Positions 1 to 7,265 of a stretch of DNA of 13,630 nt are shown piece after piece. The DNA is from an uncultured Eubacteriales bacterium. GTDB lineage: Bacteria > Bacillota > Clostridia > Oscillospirales > Oscillospiraceae. Numbering within the stretch: position 1 is the stretch's first letter; each line of letters starts with the position of its first letter. Location: contig CABVBV010000048.1 of the NCBI GenBank assembly GCA_902496595.1, forward strand, positions 1-13,630. The letters are read 5' to 3'. The translations under genes were made by a program, and so were the position numbers. Under the pieces are notes generated by a model. The model ran no database searches. It was not told the DNA's origin and saw nothing but the letters and a program-made list of their open reading frames with translations.

Positions 1-33
1 GTTGCCGTCCATGGTCTTGAGTTTTCTCGCCAT
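1..33 (-). CDS. nifJ: Pyruvate:ferredoxin (flavodoxin) oxidoreductase, N-terminal 11 codons only
   Basis: The minus strand from 33 to the window edge encodes MARKLKTMDGN. This matches the characteristic N-terminus of single-chain pyruvate:ferredoxin oxidoreductases, where an M-x-K-x-K-T-M-D-G-N start is followed by an alanine-rich segment. The enzyme oxidatively decarboxylates pyruvate to acetyl-CoA, CO2 and reduced ferredoxin in the cytoplasm. The ATG at 33-31 has a GGAG ribosome binding site at 45-42 with 8-nt spacing. An ATG ten bases upstream is in another frame. The rest of the gene lies outside the window, so the call rests on 11 residues plus the start context. It fits the anaerobic, ferredoxin-based metabolism of the window. 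Confidence 0.75.
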   Translation of the reverse strand, partial: MARKLKTMDGN

Positions 34-95
34 ACTTTCATCTCCACACAAAAATAATTCTCGGGTGCTTAATCCTGGGTTCCAAAAGCGTTATA

Positions 96-124
96 ATTTT
101 ATCACCCAAACCTCGTCCTGTAAA
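96..124 (-). promoter_or_regulatory. Candidate sigma-70-type promoter for nifJ
   Basis: On the minus strand, TTTACA (124-119) and TAAAAT (101-96) are separated by 17 bases. This would start transcription near position 89 and give a leader of about 55 nt before the nifJ ATG at 33. The surrounding sequence is AT-rich. The call is by consensus only. Confidence 0.5.
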
Positions 125-295
125 CCACTTTTTGCACAGAAAAGGCACAATTTTTTCCCTTTGTCTCGGAATATTTTTTTCTGTTTTGAGTGCAGTACCG
201 GAGCGAACGTACAAAACTGCACGTACTCGGGTGCATTGTCGTTTATCTCCGGCTTCGCCGAAAGCCCCGTCTGTTCGCAGCCGCGGCCCTCGGCT

Positions 296-820
296 TCAGA
301 GCCTCTCTCCGAGTATGCGCAGCAGCCTGCCTGCCAGCTCGTCCGGATCCAGATTCGGGTCTCCGCTATGCTCGAACAGGATGCCGGAAAGTCCGAAGCT
401 CAGGAAATCCAGGGCCAGCTTCGTATCGTTGTAATCTCCCCCGCTTCTGAGGGGCTTGTTATGTACAAGCTCCTCAAGGTACGTATGCATGGCTCTGAAC
501 AGGATCCTCTCGACCTGTGCGCGTCTCTGCGAATCGATCAGTTTTTTGAGCAAGCTGCGGTTCTCCGCAGTTGAACGGATGAGCTCGGCCAGGGCGTCCT
601 GAGCCGAGGCCGCTTTCAGGCTCCGCTCCACCATACGCTCCACCATCTGATTGGCAGACCACTCAACAACGTCCATGATATCCTGGAAATGATAATAGAA
701 TGTTTGGCGTGAAATACCGCAGTTCTCGATGATGGCCGTCACCGTCACCTTGTCTATGCCTTTCTGCCGTACAAGAGCATCGAAGTGCTCCGCTATGATT
801 CTCTTCATATCCACAGCCAT
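296..820 (-). CDS. TetR/AcrR-type transcriptional regulator
   Basis: A 174-residue protein with an N-terminal TetR DNA-binding domain. The helix-turn-helix lies at about residues 24-46 and contains the family hallmark GISRQTFYYHF, followed by a helical ligand/dimerisation domain. The length is typical of compact TetR regulators such as the DhaS-like group, but I cannot place the subfamily. I chose the ATG at 820 over an upstream in-frame start at 967. It carries a purine-rich GGTGGAG site just upstream, and the longer start would run through both candidate promoters and into the neighbouring coding region. It is divergent from the D-aminoacylase gene at 940, which is its most likely target. 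A palindrome at 866-885 between the two genes is a candidate operator and would also give autoregulation. The effector is unknown. Confidence 0.88.
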   Translation of the reverse strand: MAVDMKRIIAEHFDALVRQKGIDKVTVTAIIENCGISRQTFYYHFQDIMDVVEWSANQMVERMVERSLKAASAQDALAELIRSTAENRSLLKKLIDSQRRAQVERILFRAMHTYLEELVHNKPLRSGGDYNDTKLALDFLSFGLSGILFEHSGDPNLDPDELAGRLLRILGERL

Positions 821-843
821 CCTGTCTCCACCCTTTCCATAGT

Positions 844-873
844 ATTGTAACATGCCGGGGCGCGGAAGGTAAA
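844..873 (-). promoter_or_regulatory. Candidate promoter for the TetR-type gene (extended -10)
   Basis: On the minus strand, TTTACC (873-868) is followed after 18 bases by TACAAT (849-844). TG one base upstream of the latter gives an extended -10 (TGTTACAAT). The expected start is near 837, leaving a leader of about 17 nt. Confidence 0.5.
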
Positions 874-885
874 GTCTTTTGCCTT
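866..885. promoter_or_regulatory. Candidate TetR-type operator (20-bp imperfect palindrome)
   Basis: AAGGTAAAGTCTTTTGCCTT reads AAGG-n-AAA ... TTT-n-CCTT on both strands, with 14 of 20 positions symmetric. It covers the -35 box of the regulator's promoter and touches the first bases of the -35 box of the hydrolase promoter. A bound dimer would therefore block both genes. Length and position suit a TetR-family operator. That the neighbouring regulator binds here is inference. Confidence 0.45.
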
Positions 886-911
886 GCTTACGGCGCGGCA
901 GGTGGTATAAT
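884..911 (+). promoter_or_regulatory. Promoter for the D-aminoacylase gene
   Basis: TTGCTT (884-889) and a perfect TATAAT (906-911) are separated by 16 bases. Transcription would start near 918, about 22 nt before the ATG at 940. GGAGG at 928-932 sits 7 nt before that ATG. Confidence 0.7.
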
Positions 912-939
912 ATCGGAAACGGAGCATGGAGGCGGTCAT

Positions 940-2481
940 ATGTTTGACGTTTTAATAAAGGGCGCAATGGTGCTTGACGGCGCCGGAACCGAGGCGTTCC
1001 CGGCCGACGTCGGCATCTCAGGAGGCAAAATAGAGGCGGTAGGCGAGCTTGGCGGGGCGGGCGCGGGAAGCGTTATCGAGGCCGGAGGCCGCTGCCTCAC
1101 TCCCGGGTTCATCGACATACACAGGCACGCGGACGCGGCGCTGTTCAGGCCCGGCTGGGGCGCGGCAGAGCTTGCTCAGGGCCTGACCACGGTGATAAAC
1201 GGCAACTGCGGGCTCTCGCTTGCCCCTGTCTGCGGTGAGCACGAGGAAGAGATACTGCGCTACCTCTCTCCCATCGTCGGCGAGCTGCCGGAGGGACGCA
1301 GGTTCCCTTCCATGGCCTCGTATCTGCGCGAGGTCGTGCAGGAGCTTCCGGCCGTGAACACATTCATGCTGGCCGGCATGGGCACGATCAGGGCCTGCGC
1401 CGCCGGGTTTTCCGACGCCCCGCTCTCCGACGGGCAGTATGCTCAGATCCATTCTCTGCTGGAGTCGGCGCTCTCTGACGGGGCGCTTGGAGTTTCTCTC
1501 GGCCTGGGCTATGCTCCGGAGTGCTTTTACGACACGCGGGGGCTAATACGCGCTCTGGAGCCCCTCCGTGGTTCCGGGCTCCCGGTGACGGTACATATGA
1601 GGCAGGAGGGCGACGGCGTCGTCGAGGCGCTGCGCGAGATGCTCCTTGTTGCACGGGAGCTCAGGCTGAAACTGGAGGTCAGCCATCTCAAGGCAATAGG
1701 CCGCAGAAACTGGCGCAAGGCCGTTCCTGAGATGTTGGAGCTCATTCGCATAGCCAGAGCCGAGGGGCTGGACGTGATGTGCGACGTCTATCCGTATCCT
1801 GCCGGCTCGACTCAGCTCATCCACGTCCTTCCTCCGGAGTTCCAGGCCGGCGGGACTGAGGTATTGACAGAGCTGCTCCGGGACAGGACGCAGCGCGAAC
1901 GGATGCGCGAGAGGATGCTGACCGGTTCGGATTTCGAGAACATCTCGCTTCTCGTCGGCTTTGAAAACATCCGTGCGACCTCGCTGCATCTGCCGGAAAA
2001 CGAAAGATTCGAGGGCAGCTCGATTGCAGAGATAGCTCAGGAGCGCGGTGTTTCCGAGTTCGACGCCTTGTTCGACCTGCTTGCTTCAGAGCGCTGCGCA
2101 GTGTCCATGATAGACTTTATTGCGGACGAGGAGGACATCAAGGATATACTTAGGGCCCCCTTCTCAGGAGTCATCTCCGACGCCACTTATCCCACGAGCG
2201 GACTTTTGCATCCCAGGGTATACGGCACATTCCCGAGGCTGATAGAGAGATATGTTTGCGAGCTTGGCGTCTTGAGCCTTCCGGAAGCCGTGAAGAAGGT
2301 GACGAGTCAGCCTGCCGAGCGCTTCGGCCTGATGACAAAGGGCTATATAAGACCGGGCTACGACGCCGATCTCTGCCTCTTCGACCCGGGCAGCATCCAT
2401 GAGCCGGGCAGCTACAAACATCCCGACATTCCCCCGGTCGGCATGGACTGCGTCCTCATATCCGGCCGCAGGGTGGTATGA
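940..2481 (+). CDS. N-acyl-D-amino-acid deacylase (D-aminoacylase family amidohydrolase)
   Basis: A 513-residue metal-dependent amidohydrolase. Family members hydrolyse N-acyl-D-amino acids to a free D-amino acid and a carboxylate in the cytoplasm. An N-terminal beta-sandwich segment leads to the metal motif PGFIDIHRH (H61, H63), then GNCG with C90, H219 in VHMRQEGDG and H249 in VSHLKAIG. D414 in SDAT ends the barrel. These positions match the known zinc ligands of Alcaligenes D-aminoacylase (Cys96, His220, His250, Asp366) in order and approximate spacing. The C-terminal TSQPAERFGL...GYIRPGYDADL is the usual composite-domain ending. Length is normal for the family. The classical SDG at the last Asp is SDA here, a small departure. 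It is transcribed alone from its own promoter, opposite a TetR regulator. A dihydroorotase- or dipeptidase-like activity cannot be excluded, but the Cys ligand favours D-aminoacylase. Confidence 0.85.
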   Translation: MFDVLIKGAMVLDGAGTEAFPADVGISGGKIEAVGELGGAGAGSVIEAGGRCLTPGFIDIHRHADAALFRPGWGAAELAQGLTTVINGNCGLSLAPVCGEHEEEILRYLSPIVGELPEGRRFPSMASYLREVVQELPAVNTFMLAGMGTIRACAAGFSDAPLSDGQYAQIHSLLESALSDGALGVSLGLGYAPECFYDTRGLIRALEPLRGSGLPVTVHMRQEGDGVVEALREMLLVARELRLKLEVSHLKAIGRRNWRKAVPEMLELIRIARAEGLDVMCDVYPYPAGSTQLIHVLPPEFQAGGTEVLTELLRDRTQRERMRERMLTGSDFENISLLVGFENIRATSLHLPENERFEGSSIAEIAQERGVSEFDALFDLLASERCAVSMIDFIADEEDIKDILRAPFSGVISDATYPTSGLLHPRVYGTFPRLIERYVCELGVLSLPEAVKKVTSQPAERFGLMTKGYIRPGYDADLCLFDPGSIHEPGSYKHPDIPPVGMDCVLISGRRVV

Positions 2482-2564
2482 CTGGATTAGCCTTGCAGGA
2501 TCTGCGGCCGCGGCCGTAAGAATAAATTTCAATTATTTTCTCGCTGAGCGCGGCGCAATCCCTC

Positions 2565-2595
2565 TTGTCGAAAAAGGCTCCGCCCCCTTCGACAA
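2565..2595. terminator. Hairpin in convergent gap (8-bp stem)
   Basis: TTGTCGAA (2565-2572) and TTCGACAA (2588-2595) form a perfect 8-bp stem around a 15-nt loop, downstream of the deacylase gene. No strong T run follows on either strand, so a role in termination or mRNA end protection is plausible but unproven. Confidence 0.35.
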
Positions 2596-2600
2596 ACTGA

Positions 2601-2635
2601 AGCGCCGGAACAGACCGATGTCCTGTTCCGGCGCT
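2601..2635. terminator. Strong GC-rich hairpin between convergent genes
   Basis: AGCGCCGGAACAG (2601-2613) pairs perfectly with CTGTTCCGGCGCT (2623-2635), giving a 13-bp stem and a 9-nt loop. It lies 18 nt past the stop of the minus-strand dehydrogenase gene and 120 nt past the deacylase stop. T-tracts are poor on both sides, with TCAGTTTGT on the minus strand. It may act as a bidirectional terminator with an atypical tail or as a 3'-end stabiliser. Confidence 0.55.
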
Positions 2636-2653
2636 TGCCATATTGTAAGCAGC

Positions 2654-3643
2654 TCAATTATAGACGTTGTTTCTCAGAATATGTACTTTTTCAAACTCGC
2701 GGTTATAATAATACAGGGCGTTGTCCGCCGAGCATTTGCAGAGCAGGTACATCGAGGTGTCGGAGAAGAATCCGCTGTGCGGGGTTATGATGACGTTATC
2801 GCGTCCCAGCAGCTCGCAGTCGCTTAGGTCTGGGAACTCCGACTCAAGCATATCCAAGCCTGCGGCTTTGATAAGGCCGTTATCCAGCGCCCAGGCCAAG
2901 TCCTTCTCGCTTATCATCGCGCCGCGGCCCTCATTGATGATGATGGGCTGTTTTTTGCATTTTTCAAACTTCTCCCTGTTGAAAAAGTGTACGTTGTCTT
3001 CCGTCAGATTCATATGCACGGAGATGACGTCGGACTCGGCAAGCAGTTCGTCTATATCCACAAGTTTCGCTCCGGCAGCCTCTGCGACCTCCTGAGGGAT
3101 GAATGGGTCGTAGGCTATGACCTCCATATCCAATCCATGCGCTTTTTTTGCGACGGAGCGGCCAATTCTGCCAAGGCCCACTATGCCCATGACCTGGCCT
3201 TCTATACGCTTCAGGCCGGGAGCTTTGTCATATATCCACTCCCTGTCCTGCTGAACGCTCCTGTCATATATCCTTAGTCCGCGCTGCAGGCAGAGCATCA
3301 GCGCGATGGCGTTCTCGGCCGTCTCCTGAGTACAATAGTCCTCTATCGACACCACGGCGATGCCCTTCTCCGTTGCATAGTCTATATCCACCTCGTTGAA
3401 GCCTGTGGACTGGAAGGAGATGACCCGGCAGTGTTTAAGGGCGTCCAGCTCCTTTTTCCCAAAGTAAATATAGCCGTTTATAATGATATCTGCGTCGGAT
3501 ATGTCCTCATAGAACCTGTCGTTATCGCTGCTGTGTTCGTCAAACACGGCTATGCCGAACTCAGTGCCTTCGGGGAACACGGACATCTCAATGCTCATAT
3601 CTCGGGTGCAGGTACTGGGGGCCTCTGCAAAGACTACTTTCAT
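2654..3643 (-). CDS. D-2-hydroxyacid dehydrogenase, NAD-binding (LdhA/FldH-like context)
   Basis: A 329-residue D-isomer-specific 2-hydroxyacid dehydrogenase, which reversibly reduces a 2-oxoacid to the D-2-hydroxyacid with NAD(P)H. The catalytic lobe surrounds a Rossmann domain with the dinucleotide motif GLGRIG at 156-161. The catalytic Arg is R240 in NEGRG, Glu is E269 (29 residues later, as in D-lactate dehydrogenases) and His is H289 in TPHSG. I start it at the ATG at 3643, because AGGAG at 3656-3652 then lies 8 nt away. An in-frame GTG at 3652 would overlap that site. It is the second gene of an operon, 20 nt after a FldA/HadA-like CoA-transferase. The same pairing occurs as ldhA-hadA in leucine-fermenting Clostridioides, which suggests a branched-chain or aromatic 2-oxoacid substrate. 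The sequence itself does not identify the substrate. Confidence 0.88.
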   Translation of the reverse strand: MKVVFAEAPSTCTRDMSIEMSVFPEGTEFGIAVFDEHSSDNDRFYEDISDADIIINGYIYFGKKELDALKHCRVISFQSTGFNEVDIDYATEKGIAVVSIEDYCTQETAENAIALMLCLQRGLRIYDRSVQQDREWIYDKAPGLKRIEGQVMGIVGLGRIGRSVAKKAHGLDMEVIAYDPFIPQEVAEAAGAKLVDIDELLAESDVISVHMNLTEDNVHFFNREKFEKCKKQPIIINEGRGAMISEKDLAWALDNGLIKAAGLDMLESEFPDLSDCELLGRDNVIITPHSGFFSDTSMYLLCKCSADNALYYYNREFEKVHILRNNVYN

Positions 3644-3663
3644 TTTTAACACTCCTATCTTGA

Positions 3664-4890
3664 TCAGACTATTGCCTTTTTCTCCCGCAAACCGGCCACT
3701 TCAGAGACGGAATAGCCGAGTTCTCCGAGCACCTCGTCGGTATCGCGGCCGAGCCTTCCGGCGGGCTCATATTCGCGCACTTCGTACCGTGAGAAGTGAA
3801 CCGGAGGCATCGGCATCATGACTTCCAGTCCTTCTCCAAAGTCTACTTTCTTCACATATCCGTTCGCAAGCGCCTGCTCATCGCTGCTCACGTCCCTTAT
3901 GCTGCGCATGACTTCGCAGGACACGCTGTTCGCCAGCAGGTATTCGCGCCACTCCCAGCTGCTCCTGGTGAGGAAAATGTCGTTCAGTTTCCGGGTTATC
4001 TCAACAATAGCGCCCGTATCCGCCAACTTTTCCAGGTCGGCGCAGCGCGGGTCATTCTCGAGCTCTGGCAAGTCGAACAGCTTTGCGAACTTCGGAATCT
4101 CTCTCTTGTAGTCATTGTCGTACACGCCTATCCAGCGCCCGTCGGAGCAGAGATAGGTCTGCGAGAACGGGTCTGGAGGACGCATGGGGTCAACCGGTCG
4201 CTCGCCGCCGAACTGGGGCTGGTGGGACACGACGGCTATCGAGTTGCACCAGATCCCGCTGGCGAAGAGAGAAGTATTTACAAACGTCCCCTCTCCTGTC
4301 CGCTCCCTTCCGATAAGCGCCATGAGAACTCCTGAGAGCAGCACGGAGCTGGTGGCCATATCTCCGAAGGCATAGGTGGGCACGAACGGGAACGAGCCCG
4401 GCACCTGCCAATCGGCCATTGGGCCCGACCTCAGCCAGAAGGCCGTGCTGTCGAAGCCCGGGTTGCCGGAATCAGGGCCCTCCGGGCCGAAGCCGGACAG
4501 GTGGGCATACACCAGAGAGGGCATCTGCTCGTGCAAAGTCTCATAGTCCAGGCCCAATCTTTTTAGGGCCGCCGCCCTGACGTTCGTCACCAAAACGTCG
4601 GCTCTTTCCAACAGGCGCATAAATACGTTTCGGCCCTCTTCGGTCTTCAGATTAATTGATATCAGTCGCTTGCCGCTGTTTTGTATCGTAAAAAGCGGGT
4701 TTCGCTCCTCCTCGCAGATCACCCGCTCAAAGTCTCCGACGCCGCGCAGCTCGTCTCCCCACGGGCTCTCGACTTTAACCACCTCCGCGCCGTAGGAGCA
4801 GAGCATCCTGCCGACAGTCGGAGCGGCGACCACCGTCGCCAGCTCGACTACCTTTATACCTTCAAGCGGCAGCTTGCATTTCACGCTCAA
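3664..4890 (-). CDS. Family III (CaiB/BaiF) CoA-transferase, FldA/HadA-like
   Basis: A 408-residue type III CoA-transferase, which moves CoA between an acyl-CoA and a free carboxylate. Family features are the N-terminal GIKVVELATVVAAPTVGR, then GAEVVKVESPWGD, NLKTEEGR, LSGFGPEGPDS-NPGFD and the catalytic Asp at about D177 in FGDMA. From memory, the first 150 residues resemble FldA (phenyllactate CoA-transferase) and HadA (2-hydroxyisocaproate CoA-transferase) more than formyl-CoA transferases. Those enzymes activate (R)-2-hydroxyacids to their CoA esters. The start is a TTG at 4890 with GGAGG at 4903-4899 (8-nt spacing); the nearest ATG upstream is out of frame. It is the first gene of an operon with the D-2-hydroxyacid dehydrogenase and is divergent from a GntR regulator. 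No dehydratase or activator gene is seen beside it, unlike in the had and fld clusters. Donor and acceptor are unknown. Confidence 0.87.
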   Translation of the reverse strand: MSVKCKLPLEGIKVVELATVVAAPTVGRMLCSYGAEVVKVESPWGDELRGVGDFERVICEEERNPLFTIQNSGKRLISINLKTEEGRNVFMRLLERADVLVTNVRAAALKRLGLDYETLHEQMPSLVYAHLSGFGPEGPDSGNPGFDSTAFWLRSGPMADWQVPGSFPFVPTYAFGDMATSSVLLSGVLMALIGRERTGEGTFVNTSLFASGIWCNSIAVVSHQPQFGGERPVDPMRPPDPFSQTYLCSDGRWIGVYDNDYKREIPKFAKLFDLPELENDPRCADLEKLADTGAIVEITRKLNDIFLTRSSWEWREYLLANSVSCEVMRSIRDVSSDEQALANGYVKKVDFGEGLEVMMPMPPVHFSRYEVREYEPAGRLGRDTDEVLGELGYSVSEVAGLREKKAIV

Positions 4891-4925
4891 TACCCATACC
4901 TCCCTGTTGCTCTATCGGTTTTTTG

Positions 4926-4959
4926 TTGCTTATAGGCTAATAATGTGGTAAATTATCAA
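4926..4959. promoter_or_regulatory. Candidate divergent promoters, CoA-transferase operon and GntR gene
   Basis: The 115-nt gap between TTG 4890 and GTG 5006 is AT-rich. On the plus strand, TTGCTT (4926-4931) and TAAATT (4949-4954) are 17 bases apart, toward the GntR gene. On the minus strand, TTGATA (4959-4954) and TATAAG (4934-4929) are 19 bases apart, toward the CoA-transferase. The two overlap, so binding of one regulator could affect both. Neither is a strong consensus match. Confidence 0.35.
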
Positions 4960-5005
4960 ATGTACCGGGATTATACGGCAGTTTATTTGCAAGGAAGTTG
5001 AGACA

Positions 5006-5758
5006 GTGTTCACATCAATCTCTAACAGCAAAAACTATCAGCAAATAATCAAGCAGATAAAGGACGCCATAATCTGCGGACGGCTCAAGGTGGGCGACAG
5101 GCTGCCGAATGAGCTTGACATGGCTCAGGAGTTCAACGTCAGCCGCTCGTCAGTGCGGGAGGCGCTCAAGTCGCTCGAGGTGCTGGGCATTGTTGAATCC
5201 AGGAAAGGCGGCGGCAGCTTCATCGCCAACAACATCAACCGGAGCATGACCGACAGCCTCTCCATGTATTTCATGCTCAACGGCTGCTCCATTCAGAACC
5301 TGGTCGATATGCGCGTTGCACTGGAACTCGGAGCCATACGCACAATCATTGACAGGTGCTCTGACGAGGAGATCGGCAGGCTTGGCGCCGCGCTGCAAAA
5401 GTACGTCGACGCCTCCGACATTGAAACGCGCAAGATTTGCGACCAGAACTTCCACACCGTGCTCATCTCCCTCGCAAACAATCCCCTATACGACTTTCTT
5501 CTGAACGCCCATTTGTTCATATTCGCGAAGGACATCTCCTACTCACATCAGGTGGTTGAGGAAAAGGGCCAGCTTGACGATTCGGTCAGGATGCACACGG
5601 CCATATATGAGGCAATCAAAAATCGGGACTTCGCCTCCGCAGCCAGCGAGCTTTTCGTACATTTCAACTTCACCGAGGAGGATCTGGAGCTTCAGGGCAA
5701 GTACTTCTACTCCGACACAGACGACGATCCCTTCCTATCTTCCTCCGACAAAGACTGA
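5006..5758 (+). CDS. GntR-family transcriptional regulator, FadR/FCD subfamily
   Basis: A 250-residue regulator. Residues 9-75 form the winged helix-turn-helix (GRLKVGDRLPNE, then VSRSSVREALKSLEVLGIVESR and the wing GGGSFI). Residues 95-225 form an all-helical FCD ligand domain. Its metal/ligand residues are visible as D146, H150 (DQNFH), H197 (HTAIYEAI) and H219 (VHF), so a metal-bound carboxylate effector is likely, as for LldR- and GlcC-type members. The start is a GTG at 5006 with AAGGA at 4991-4995. It is divergent from the CoA-transferase/dehydrogenase operon and convergent with the six-gene oxidoreductase operon, so it is the natural candidate regulator of both. TTGTCAGACAA at 11197-11207 fits the FadR-subfamily TNGTnnnACNA pattern. 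The acidic C-terminal tail (SDTDDDPF) is unremarkable. Confidence 0.92.
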   Translation: MFTSISNSKNYQQIIKQIKDAIICGRLKVGDRLPNELDMAQEFNVSRSSVREALKSLEVLGIVESRKGGGSFIANNINRSMTDSLSMYFMLNGCSIQNLVDMRVALELGAIRTIIDRCSDEEIGRLGAALQKYVDASDIETRKICDQNFHTVLISLANNPLYDFLLNAHLFIFAKDISYSHQVVEEKGQLDDSVRMHTAIYEAIKNRDFASAASELFVHFNFTEEDLELQGKYFYSDTDDDPFLSSSDKD

Positions 5759-5772
5759 ATTGGTTTTGCATC

Positions 5773-5803
5773 ATCCGCAGCCGTTGAAGGCTGCGGATTT
5801 TTT
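5773..5803 (+). terminator. Rho-independent terminator of the GntR gene
   Basis: ATCCGCAGCC (5773-5782) and GGCTGCGGAT (5789-5798) form a 10-bp stem with a 6-nt loop, running into six Ts at 5798-5803. It lies 15 nt after the GntR stop. The T run overlaps the stop codon of the convergent symporter gene, so the gap between the two genes is nearly minimal. Confidence 0.88.
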
Positions 5804-7241
5804 ATTCCTTGTCAAGATTGAGGAAGGCAACTATCTTCTCCTTCTCCGCATCGCTCTGCTTTCCAAACAGGGACACAGGGAAGTAGACCGCGACCGACAC
5901 CGCAAGGCCCGGCCAAAGAGCGTCCACACTGAAAATGTCTCCCCAGCCCGCCGCAGCTCCTATGCTCCAGACAATAACCACTACGGTCGACAGAAGCATA
6001 CTGTAAAACGCAGCGTCAGCGCTGCCCTTTTTCCAGACGAAACCCAGCACGGTGGGAACGAACAAGCCCGCTGAAAGTATGGTGAAGGTTATCAGCAGCA
6101 CATTCATAATGTCCTGCTCATACCAGGCAAGCAGCGCGGACACCACGCCTATGGCCAGAGAGCTGGCGAAACCCAGGCGCATCGTCGTCTTTTCACTCAC
6201 GTTTTTGTCAATATATCTCTGATAGATGTCCCTCGTGATGTTGGCGGAGCCGGTGATAATGGCTATATCGGCCGAAGACATGATCGCCGCCAGTATTCCG
6301 ACGATCACGAGCCCTTTAACGCCGACAGGGAAAATGTTAAGGATCAGTCCCGTCATTGCGTTAACGCCCTGGGGCAGCTCCGGCATAAGCACCTTGGCGG
6401 CCATACCTTCGTATGTTGCGCAGATAGCTATCGGGAGAATGATCACCGCCGCAAGCAGTCCGCCCTTGCGTGCAGCAGATGGGGTCTTTGCGGACATACA
6501 GCGCGTGTAGCTGTCCATAGTCGTATAGAACGACATGACTGTCGACAGGCAGAAGGCGATTATCGTCGGCCAGCCCCAGGCGCCGATATCAAAGTAGCTC
6601 TCCGGCAGGGCTTTAACGGCGTCGAGGCTGCCCATGGCCTTTGCGGCGAAGGGCACGCCCAGCACCACCCCGGCCAGCAGCAGGCCGACCTGAACCCAGT
6701 CTGTAAAAACCACCGCCATATATCCGCCCAGGGCGGTATACAGCACCAGCACCGCTGAAGCCGCGACAAAACTGGCCCCGAGGCCCCAGCCCGTGAGTGT
6801 GTTCAGTATCTCGCCCGCCGCCACCAGCTGAGCCGCCGTAACTCCGATCATGCCCAGCAGTGTGCAAATCGTCGCCACCGCCCTCGCCCTTGGGTCATAG
6901 CGGCTCTCGATGAACTCGGGGTATGTCAGATGGTGCAGCTTGTCCCCGATCTTCTTGACCTTCTCGGAAAACAGCAGTGAAAACGAGAGGCAGCCTATGG
7001 CAAGTGTCCCGACATACCACACCGCCGTTATGCCCAGCTCATAGCCCTTTGTGGAGGTGCCGATCACAGAAGCGCCCCCTATCCAGCATGACAGCCAGAG
7101 GCACATTATGGTTAGCGAGTTGGATCTCCTGCCGGCTACGTAGTAATTCTCAACGCCCTTGTGCTTCTTGTTCGAGTACAGGCCGATGAGGAGCATTCCC
7201 ACAAGGTATACTACGATGAAACAAATATCTACAGCTTCCAC
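5802..7241 (-). CDS. Sodium:solute symporter (SSS family)
   Basis: A 479-residue integral membrane protein with about 13 predicted hydrophobic segments, the usual SSS topology and length. SSS landmarks are GVENYYVAGRR after the first helix, YTALGGYMAVVFTDWVQ in the middle and MSSADIAIITGSANITRDIYQ, which holds the Na2-site serines. It takes up an organic solute with Na+. The family covers proline, pantothenate, monocarboxylates and sugars, so the substrate is not readable. The start is a GTG at 7241 preceded by GGAGG at 7255-7251; the overlapping ATG meets a stop at once. It is the last gene of the six-gene operon, 24 nt after the oxidoreductase gamma subunit. That favours a 2-oxo or 2-hydroxy acid, or an amino acid, as cargo. 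Confidence 0.9.
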   Translation of the reverse strand: MEAVDICFIVVYLVGMLLIGLYSNKKHKGVENYYVAGRRSNSLTIMCLWLSCWIGGASVIGTSTKGYELGITAVWYVGTLAIGCLSFSLLFSEKVKKIGDKLHHLTYPEFIESRYDPRARAVATICTLLGMIGVTAAQLVAAGEILNTLTGWGLGASFVAASAVLVLYTALGGYMAVVFTDWVQVGLLLAGVVLGVPFAAKAMGSLDAVKALPESYFDIGAWGWPTIIAFCLSTVMSFYTTMDSYTRCMSAKTPSAARKGGLLAAVIILPIAICATYEGMAAKVLMPELPQGVNAMTGLILNIFPVGVKGLVIVGILAAIMSSADIAIITGSANITRDIYQRYIDKNVSEKTTMRLGFASSLAIGVVSALLAWYEQDIMNVLLITFTILSAGLFVPTVLGFVWKKGSADAAFYSMLLSTVVVIVWSIGAAAGWGDIFSVDALWPGLAVSVAVYFPVSLFGKQSDAEKEKIVAFLNLDKE

Positions 7242-7265
7242 ATATATCCCCCTCCAATGCCCCGC

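Noticed and set aside
190..222. Inverted repeat GTGCAGT/ACTGCAC as a terminator of the TetR gene
   Set aside because: The stem is only 7 bp with a 19-nt loop, and the minus strand continues into an A-rich, not T-rich, stretch. I see no clear terminator there.
2..574. A 190-codon open frame on the plus strand at the left edge
   Set aside because: It is antisense to the PFOR start, runs through the AT-rich promoter region and then opposite the TetR gene. The composition is not protein-like.
821..967. N-terminal extension of the TetR-type protein to an ATG at 967
   Set aside because: It would overlap the deacylase gene and both candidate promoters. The added residues are basic and unlike the family, and the ATG at 820 has its own ribosome binding site.
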